The position numbers and the translations under genes were made by a program. From Undaria pinnatifida (lineage: Eukaryota > Sar > Phaeophyceae > Laminariales > Alariaceae), in assembly GCA_012845835.1 (NCBI GenBank), contig JABAKD010000030.1, positions 3,460,416-3,524,415 of the forward strand: a DNA stretch of 64,000 nucleotides, written 5' to 3'. Under the pieces are notes generated by a model. The model was given only the letters and a program-made list of their open reading frames with translations, was not told the origin of the DNA and searched no databases. Of this stretch, positions 56,601-64,000 are shown in pieces (the stretch's first letter is position 1; the number at the start of each line of letters is the position of its first letter).

Positions 56601-57233
56601 ATCACCTTGTCTAAATGAAACCGCGGGCATTTTCCCTTCCTCAACAGCTCCAGCTTCACAGTTATGTCTATCATCTCCTCCTCCTTCTCCTCCTCCTCCT
56701 CCCTCTCCCCCTCCCCCTCCCATCTCCCAGCGGTGACCCCCTTACACCGAGCATCAGAAGAAACTTCTCGGGCGAAAATCCGTGCGATCCGTTTGATGTC
56801 CGCCTTGAGCCAGCGTAACGCCTCCATACCATTCTCCGACTCCCGCGTCTCATCAACTTCAAGTTCAAGTCCATCGTGCGGCGACGACAGCCTTTCCCTT
56901 CTTAGGTCTGCTCTCCTCCACCCCACAAAATCGTCGCCTTCTTGCTCTTCTTCTCGCAGGCCATTTTTTTGTGACGAACTTGTTTTAAGACTCAGGATGT
57001 CACTGACGGCGATAAGAAAGGGGTCTGTCAAGACATCAAGCCACTTGCCCCCCCCCTCTTCCCCGGAGCAGTGCAAGGCCTCTGCCTTGAAGGGGGCTGT
57101 AACGTCCGCGAGCAATCCCAGCCCGCGCATGAGCTCGTCCGGCATCGCGCGCTCGAGGCAAAGCAGTCCGTACTCCGTCCCGAAGTGTCCCGCAGACGTC
57201 GCCACCGCCGCCCTTTCTTCCACTGAGGTTCGC

Positions 57234-57283
<50 letters not shown>

Positions 57284-57697
57284 GCTGGCCGGGGCTTCGA
57301 AGCTTTCGAGCGGCGCGTGCAGGTTTTTGGTGTTGGCTGACCGTTGCTGGGGTTGGTCGTCGCGGCGGTCGAAGGACAACCATGAGGATACAGAAGACCT
57401 GTTCGGTGATGTCGAAGATCTGGTCGGTGATACCAGTATCGAAGATCTGTTCGGAAAATATCCGCTCGGAAAATATCTGTTCGGAAAAGATCTATCCGGA
57501 AAATATATGTCCGGCACCGGGTCCTTCCAGGCAGCAGCAGCAGCAGCAGCAGCATCGCCTGTTGTTGGGAAGGATAGCCTTGCAGGCGGCGGCACGAACA
57601 AAGACGGCAAAGGTCTTGGGAGTGATGCTGATCCTGCTCCGGCCAGGACGTGCTGAGAATTGACGAAAACGGGTGCATATAACGAGAAGGGACGCAT
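53672..57697 (-). CDS. DUF1826 family protein, 3 exons, 462 aa
   Basis: Exons 57697-56606, 56210-56100 and 53857-53672, all joined in phase 0 with GT-AG borders; 364 + 37 + 61 residues. The ATG at 57697 is the first in frame (the open frame extends upstream without ATG). Family motifs fall at exon ends as expected: CPRFHLD closes exon 1, LRLICTYVGPTTEWL is exon 2, and GDVLIFRG followed by VAHRSP and RRLVLTMD is exon 3. In most members the middle motif is GPGTEW; here Gly is Thr. DUF1826 proteins occur in bacteria and algae and have no assigned reaction; the conserved His and Asp could bind metal, which is inference. The N-terminal half looks disordered, with two poly-Ala runs encoded by GCA/GCT repeats and five FPxxY/S-type pentamers at about 57440-57515. 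The central charged region has a Glu-rich stretch (EREEEEEKEEE). Confidence 0.8.
55575..55830 (+). repeat. Tandem duplication with polypyrimidine core
   Basis: Two units of about 125 bp: CAGGTGAAGGCAYC, CACCTCGATCACT, about 60-70 bases of almost pure C/T, then TGGCCACATAAGCGCCACTT. In the second DUF1826 intron; on the sense strand the core is polypurine. Confidence 0.85.
55932..56030. mobile_element. F1 right-end fragment
   Basis: TCGACGATTTTTTGGGGTCT, then GTCATCTCAGAAAATGTTTT and CTGCCTCTATTGTAGCACGC, about 70 bases beyond the donor of DUF1826 exon 2. Confidence 0.6.
57235..57285 (-). repeat. (CTG/CAG)n coding repeat, poly-Ala
   Basis: Seventeen near-perfect trinucleotide units inside DUF1826 exon 1, read as GCA for alanine on the minus strand. 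A second, shorter one lies at 57530-57554. Confidence 0.9.
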
Positions 57698-59233
57698 TTG
57701 AGCGAGAGAGGTGTGGCGAGGAACGGGGAGCAAAGGTTCCAAACCTCGAACAGATGACGGTCTAGATTATATAAATTGCTTAGATCATCTACAGATCATC
57801 TACAAACCATGTACAGTAGATCCTGTATCTGCCGTTATCAGATGTTGTGCAGACATGTATCGGTATACTCGTGTTGAGAGTGCGGATTCAATCCACGAAA
57901 AACGTGCTGGATCATGCCGATCGCACGGCTCCCAACCGGGAACATATGACACTAGACCATACAGATCTCCCTTGAAAATATCTAGAGCATCAAGTGGAAG
58001 CAGGTCATCTGTTCCGACGGTTCAGCTAGAAGCAAATATGCCAGGAGACAGCACTCCCACCACTTGACTCGTCGTAACAGAAAGCAATTTTCCTTGACGG
58101 ACTTGACTAACAATACAACTGCTGGGTTGAGGTGTGGAAGACTCGCCCCTGTACACCTTATTCTATGTCCTTTGACAGCGACTGTTTTTTCCCTTGTGGC
58201 ATATCTCTTCGCGCGTTTGTAGTTCGTCTGCAAGGGTGGGTCTGAAGCTACTGCTGTACCACACGCCGCCGTCGTTGAAGCAGGTCGTTTGCGTTCAGCC
58301 TTGGACGCTGGATATTGAATGTAGTACAACTTTTGTACGTAAATTTAAGGACTGTATTTGTATTCATATTCATGATAAAACTGTCCTTATATTTCCGGAC
58401 AAATAGTGGAAGAAATTAGGTCGGCTTGTTGTCATCCAGGTCGTTCAAGTTCAAGACCACACAGACACCATTCGACGTGTGATGAAGTAGTCCGCGACGC
58501 GTTGGGGGTGCTGGCACCAGATAAACAAGCGTAGCAAGACAGGAACCAGGTCGAGGCAAGTGACCTCGGAGGTGAGGCCTATGTACCGCCGTGTGACCGC
58601 GTACCAGGTGTAAAAAGCATTGCGCAAGAGGACCGAACCAAGGGAGCCAGTTATTAAATAGTTTATCTACGCCACTAATCCCATAATTCCTGTACTTTGT
58701 CCTAGATAATAATGGCGGCTAAAACAAGCAGCAGCAAAACAAAGCAAGCAGTTTCTGAATCAGGTCGAGAGCAACCTCGACATGCGGGAGCAACCTCTCA
58801 ACGCCTTTGGGCATCTCGCATGGATCAGTTACAACCTAGCCTTGACACCCATCTCTCACCTTGGAAGCACCGTCCATCATCCCCTGCGGCCGAGTATCCA
58901 CGAGCGCGGCACAGCAGCACAGCATTCCAGCAGTGCGTCAGCTACAGTCAGGCTTGAGGCTCGTCAGCTCGGCTTAAAAATATGCGGCGGATTATATTCC
59001 GGTTCAATTTTTCGAGCCAATGAAAACTCTCAGAAGTCACAGTTACGCGGACTAACTGGTAACTACTCCTGTTGTCAGCGCTTGTCGCCGTTGTTAAAGC
59101 CCGGTCTTCCATCAGCTGTATGCACGAAACTGAAGATCTGGTAGGGTTTGTGGCCAATTGTATTCCGTGGTAACCAGTGCCGAAGCACCTAGCCCCGAGC
59201 CGAGCATGCGCGACAAGGCAGAGTGACAAAAAC

Positions 59234-62200
59234 ATGGCCCAACCTGACGAAATGGCCGGACTCGATTCGTTCATTCGGAAGGAGAGCCTCTCCGTGCTCG
59301 CCAAAATGGGTTTCGGTAAACAGGAGCCGCGGTTAGGCCCCCACCGCCACCACGGCGTTGCTGCAAGGACGAGACTCTCGCTTGCTGGGAAGGTAGGTCG
59401 TCCATGCGAATGCGTACTCTGTTTGTGGACGTGAGGCTGGAGTCGATGCCTAGAGTAGCAGCAGTAGTAGGGGTCGAGGAGTAGGAGCAGTATTAGTCTA
59501 GTCTAATATTAATTGTAGTGGTAATCGTAGTGGTAGTAGTAGTAGTAGTAGTAATCGTAGTAGTAGTAGTAGTAATAGCAGTAGTAGTAGTAGAGTGGTA
59601 GCAGTAGTAGCAGCAGCAGTGGTAGAAATAGTATTAGTAGTAAAAATAGTTCCAGGGACCTGGTACAACGGTAATACTGAATGTATTTTACTGCTATTAC
59701 TGCTGTAGTACTCGGAGTATAGACTAGTAGCAGCATAGAGTCTAGTCTATAGTAGCAGCAGCGCAAATGCACATGCCGTACTGCTATACCTGGAGGCGTG
59801 GAACTGGCACATCGTAGGCTGACTCCCGATTTCATTTTTTTCTGGCGGAGGCACAATTTCGTCAGCTATGATATATGTGCGTGTACCACTTTTGGTTTGT
59901 GTTTTTCCTTGGGGTATTCCTCAGCTCCAGACTGACTCGAGCCTATCCTGTGATCCTGGAGGACAAGTTCTTGATTATGCGGGTTAATGTGATAACAACA
60001 ACAACAACAACGACGACCTGAATGGCATGTTTCGATACGCTTCGCGCACCGAGGAGCACACAACCTGGATCGTACTTGTGCACTCGCAGACTCTGCCGAC
60101 ATCTCGGCTATGAGATCGAGGGTTTTTCGTCGGAACTCGTGTAACAGTTTGCAAAGCTGTGTTCCGATCGCGCATGCCACGGGCGGCGGTGCATTGATGT
60201 ATGTTCTCGTTTTATTTAGGTTTGTCCTCGTGAAGGGTGTAAAGACAGATCGGTAATTTCGATGAGTTCTACTGCAGTACCGGACTCAACAGGACGATAC
60301 AGTTTGACTGTAGACCCTAGCTCTGTTATACGTAGTCGAATGGCAAATTAGCAAACAACGGACGTAGACTGATCTACGGTACCCATCCCCCCCGAAACCA
60401 GCCATTTTCTTCAACGAGCATGTCATGGCTGCTCGACACGAGGAATGACGCTATGAAAAAAATGTCTTCATCCATTTTCTTGTTTGCAAAGGAGTATATC
60501 GAACGATGACGTAGGGGTGGCAAGGGGCACCGTGTTTCAGGAGACACGGCCGGAAGATGGTTTCAGAACCGGCAATTTCGTAAAAGAAAAGTAGGTGGGG
60601 ATCCCGCTGCCGCAGAACGACTCTAAAATACTAGCACGCAGCTAGTCCAGTATTATAACAACGGCCAGTTTGTGGTGCTGGGTGTGATGGTACATCTTTT
60701 TGAGCTGCTACTCGTACTCGTACACTTTTCTCGTCGATGGGGGCGCAATACTCGTGTGCCATGCATGCTTGCCGTTCGGTTGTTGCTGCGCTTTTGACGT
60801 CTTCCCATGTTGCTCGGACCCTCCACTTACGTTCAACAGCGGACAATGATTGCCACTTCGCAGCACCGGCATCAGCATCACAAGGAACGAGCCACTATCC
60901 AGCAGGTGAAACGGAGAACGAGTCCGGATGAACTTTTTCACGCAAAAAAAATGAGAATTTGACGAGGTCCGGGCGTATGATGCTCCTCTCGTCCACGCTG
61001 TTCTTTATGCTCATCAATTCAAAGGTCCTACCACAATGCACGCTATGTACTGCATACCGTGGTATAAATACGTGAAGGATGGTGCGGAGGTAGCACGAGA
61101 GCAGCCGAAGGATCCGTTTCATGCCAGGATTTTAGCCGTCTTCTAAACAACTCGAGCTGAGGTCCACCTTTCGGCGCGCTGTTTCCTGCATGTGACTCAC
61201 CTTGCTCGCCCCTCCCGACTCTGCCCGGAGCGGCCTCGACTTTTCTCCCTTTTTGTCATGACAGCCCCTGCTAAATCATGATTTTGGGCAAATTGCTGTT
61301 CCGAAACGTCAAGTGCGTAGTCATACCTTCAAAACACACAAAAAATTGCCCAACAAAGTTGTACAGTTGTCTAGACGTGTACGAGCCCCGAACTTTTTTT
61401 ACCGCGAGCCGAGAGTTTTGAATCTCGTGGTGAACCCCCGCTTCTGTTCTGTTTTTTAGTAGTATATGTATATAATGTTGCTGCTGTACGAACAGCTACG
61501 GTGTGCGTGTGTTTCTTAATGTTGAGGGCGTTATTTCTCTGCACTCACCCGTGATTAATATTGGCACTCCTTGGCAGTGCGTAAAAATGTCGCATTTGCG
61601 GCCTCTGTTTGCCTATGACATCCTCGATTGTTACGGGTATGCGCGGAGCCGCAGGCGGGCGTCGAGGCGATTTCCCCTTGTACTTGGCATGATGTCACGC
61701 CTCAGCAACTTATTATACTAGACAAGACACCACGTTTTTTTTTTTTTTTCTAGAGTGTCAAACTCGACAGACTGGCATGCCATGATTTCAAGGACTTTCC
61801 ACCCCTCAGGTGCTCTGGAATCCTGATATGATATAAAATGATGTGCAGATGGTCTCGAGAAGAGACTTACTTAACAGAAATAGGCACTGTGTGACCGTGA
61901 AGCTCACTTGGCTTGTTTTTTATCGGGTTAAATACAAATGCAGACTAAACTTTTTGTTTTCGACGCACGCTACGATAGAGGTATACCTTTTTTTGGCTAT
62001 TTTTTTTTGCCCGAGTGACGGGCTCCTTAAAACCAAAATCGTCGGAAATAGGCATTTTTTTTTTTCATGATGATTCTAGTTGTGTACCTAGGCCATCATG
62101 GGATTTTTTTATCCGGTGGCGCGGTTTTTACTTTTTTCGCTCCAAATCAGTTTTTGGGAGGAGAGGTCTTAAGCGCCCAAAATTAAGGGGTAGTATTAGA

Positions 62201-63118
62201 AAAAAAAAGGGGTGCACCTCTATTGTAAAACGCGTCTTTTTTTTTTAGAATACGACGACAGCTACCTTGGAACCCCGCCGCTGTTTTGCCTCCAGTGTCG
62301 GTGCCAGCCTACCAATATTGACAAAAAAAAATGAATCTCAGGAAGCAGTGCGCCGTCTCCATCACTCCGCGCGCAGTTGTATACAGACGCAGATCGAATC
62401 TTTAATAGTATATTCTCTATCATCGCGTGCTCGTTCCCACGTGGTCAACCACCGGACCTCGTTCCCCGACGTAACATAGGTAAACGAGCTCGCCGAGATC
62501 AGTCGCGAGATCGACACCTTCGCTAAGGCCGGTCTCCGCGTCCCGACCACCGTGTGGGAAAAATACGATCGCGTCAACAAGCGCCACAAGAAGCGGGAAG
62601 AAATGGCCGCGATCGCCGCGGAAGAACGTAGGAGCAGCGGTCGAAAACGCAGAGCTAGGGAACGAGAGCAGGCGGCAGCAAAAGAAGAAGGGGTCGGGGG
62701 TAGCCTTGGTATGAAGGAGGATAGAGCGAGAGATCCAGGGCAAGCGACCCAAGAAGAACGGGTCGGAGACGGACATGGTGCAGAGGAACACCCGCTTCGT
62801 CGTAACACTGCCGTGACGCGCGACGGGGGTGATGGTGCTTCATTTTCTACCCTCCAGCCGAAAATGCCGAGCCTAGACAGCGGGTGCGTCGTAAGTTTAC
62901 ATCCGGTTAGAGGCGACGGTCGTTGCACGTTCGGAAGTGGGAGAGGGAGGGGTCAGCACGTTGGAGAGGCGCCGGCTTCAAGCGGCACGCGTACGTCGCT
63001 GGCTAGTTCATCCCAGTCCTGTTCTTCTGCCGCGTGGGGGCCGAACGAGCGGGACAAGTTGAACGAGATATGTGAGCGAGAGAGGGAGATGTCGCTTCCT
63101 TTTTTCCCGTCTTGCTAG
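59234..63118 (+). CDS. Hypothetical charged protein, 2 exons, about 265 aa
   Basis: Exon 1 is 59234-59392 (ATG, MAQPDEMAGLDSF; donor GTAGGT) and exon 2 is 62480-63118 (acceptor ATAG; ends PSC-TAG). Both are phase 0 at the junction and an in-frame stop lies just before the exon 2 acceptor. I do not recognise the family. Around residues 54-85 is an amphipathic stretch (VNELAEISREIDTFAKAGL, VPTTVWEKYDRVNKRHKK) that leads into a long Arg/Lys/Glu/Ala helix, probably coiled coil. The remaining 130 residues are Gly/Ser/Arg-rich and likely disordered. The 3.1-kb intron carries one F2 element, one F1 element and two other dispersed repeats. The gene diverges from DUF1826 with 1.5 kb between starts. 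The pairing of the two exons rests on phase and splice signals only. Confidence 0.5.
59456..59650 (+). repeat. (TAG)n/(TAR)n degenerate microsatellite
   Basis: About 190 bases of TAG, CAG and TAA triplets, starting 60 bases past the donor of exon 1 of the 59234 gene. Confidence 0.85.
59832..60020 (+). repeat. F9 repeat ending in (AAC)n, copy 2
   Basis: TTTCTGGCGGAGGCACAATT, TCGTCAGCTATGATATATGT, GTGTACCACTTTTGGTTTGT, GGGGTATTCCTCAGCTCCAG, GTTAATGTGATAACAACAAC and an AAC run. Confidence 0.7.
60369..60624 (+). mobile_element. F2 element
   Basis: Begins ACTGATCTACGGTACCCATC, ends CCGCTGCCGCAGAACGACTC. Interior: GAAACCAGCCATTTTCTTCA, GTTTGCAAAGGAGTATATCG, GGTTTCAGAACCGGCAATTT. In the intron of the 59234 gene. 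Confidence 0.8.
61125..61240 (+). repeat. F10 repeat copy 2
   Basis: AGCCGTCTTCTAAACAACTC, GAGCTGAGGTCCACCTTTCG, GCGCGCTGTTTCCTGCATGT, CCGACTCTGCCCGGAG, the same block order as at 26.2 kb. Confidence 0.65.
61963..62235. mobile_element. F1 element
   Basis: Ends ACGCACGCTACGATAGAGGT and CACCTCTATTGTAAAACGCG. Interior complete: GACGGGCTCCTTAAAACC, AATCGTCGGAAATAGGC, GTGTACCTAGGCC and GGTCTTAAGCGCCCAAAATT. In the intron of the 59234 gene. Confidence 0.8.
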
Positions 63119-63957
63119 TGGCGACGATTACACCGATTCCCTTAGGAAACTCTGTTCTATTTTTAGTCGATGTGGATGTTCATTAGCTCCAAGCGGGAGC
63201 GGGGTGCGTTTCAAGTCAATGTAGTATTACGTCTCCCAGCCCAGGGTAGAGGCAAGCCGAGAAGGTGAGCTCGTGCGTCGTGCGTAAGAGCTCACAGTGT
63301 ACCATCAAGAACGCCAGCCAAGTACTACTAGGTACCTAACAATAGGTTAATAGCCCGAACCGGCACGAAACTGATAAGTAACGGTCATACTGAAAATCTC
63401 AAATCAACAGTGGAAGTGCGTCCACGCAGACACGCGCAAAGCCACACACCCTCACCCTTGCCTCAAAATGTGAATGGTATGATTGGGACAAACGCCGTAC
63501 ATCGTCAGATGGCAAATGGAACAACAACACGAGTTGGTTCCAGCGACAGCAATAAGTTTCCACCTTCGGGTTATAGAATAATGCATGTTCACCGAATGAG
63601 TCGGCACTAAGCACATCCACCCTCCCGTGGCCGTATAAACGAGGAAAACGCATCGGTCACAAGCTTGATTCGGCATGCGAACCGTAGTTCGCGAGATATG
63701 GTATTTTTTCATAGTACTTGGGGGGGCGTTGTTGCATAGGAATTAAAGCTGTGTATAGCAAAAGCCTAAATGATTTCGTACTTTGGCCAATAACTCGGGC
63801 AAGACTTCGAGCCATTCGACACTAAACGTGTCGATATATAATCGCATCTACAAGCTCTTGAGGAAAACGTCCGTAGCTTTAGATTTTGTTTGTCGAACCG
63901 CAAGGGACTCTAATGTGAAACGCCTGTCAACTGTCAAATTACTAGAACAATGTATGA

Positions 63958-64000
63958 CGCGTTCCACGATAGAGATGTGCACCACTTTTTTTCTAATACT
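63958..64000. mobile_element. F1 left end, cut by window edge
   Basis: ACGCGTTCCACGATAGAGAT followed by GTGCACCACTTTTTTTC matches the F1 terminus; the rest lies outside the window. Confidence 0.6.

Noticed and set aside
56664-57656. Plus-strand frame of 330 codons.
   Set aside because: Antisense shadow of DUF1826 exon 1; serine-rich from the complementary reading of glutamate and arginine codons.
1-64000. CRISPR arrays, operons or bacterial promoters.
   Set aside because: No regularly spaced short repeats with unique spacers; GT-AG introns and retroelements show a eukaryotic nuclear sequence.

Overview
This window is nuclear DNA from a eukaryote with split genes, long introns and heavy repeat load. 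Nothing in it is bacterial or organellar. The gene set is a flagellate-type LRR/IQ protein, a FANCE-like Fanconi anaemia protein, a DUF1826 protein and a TauE/SafE (TSUP) transporter. The proteins are rich in Ala, Gly and Gln, with many CAG/CTG and GTT tracts, and the coding exons are GC-rich islands in AT-richer, repeat-packed DNA. This suggests a stramenopile, most likely a brown alga. That placement is inference from gene content and style, with no ribosomal or organelle marker to confirm it.

Layout. 0-7.8 kb: repeats only. 7.8-8.9 kb: possible minus-strand exon of an unknown protein. 9-11.8 kb: repeats. 11.8-27.8 kb: plus-strand LRR/IQ gene of eight exons (1,503 coding bases, consistent phases), whose introns are filled with MITEs, a SINE and tandem arrays. 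28-33.9 kb: repeats, including a PIF/Harbinger-type element with TTA target duplications and a multiply nested insertion. 33.9-40.9 kb: minus-strand TSUP transporter in at least four exons. 41.7-50.6 kb: plus-strand FANCE-like gene; its 4.65-kb intron carries an antisense, decayed LINE that is joined in frame to a Ty1/copia RNase H fragment. 53.7-57.7 kb: minus-strand three-exon DUF1826 gene, convergent with FANCE. 59.2-63.1 kb: plus-strand two-exon gene of unknown function, divergent from DUF1826.

The genes do not form a pathway; FANCE is a DNA crosslink-repair factor and the others are unrelated. The unusual content is the repeat ecology. Two short inverted-repeat families, here called F1 (ends ACGCGTGCTACGATAGAGGT) and F2 (ends TTCTACGATAGCCCC), share the terminal core CTACGATAG. 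F2 sits inside F1 three times at nearly the same internal position. F1 is also found inserted in F1 and in another repeat (F3). At least nine further repeat families can be recognised by comparing stretches within the window. All repeat families and exon joins were found by eye, so boundaries are approximate unless a splice phase or target duplication fixes them.
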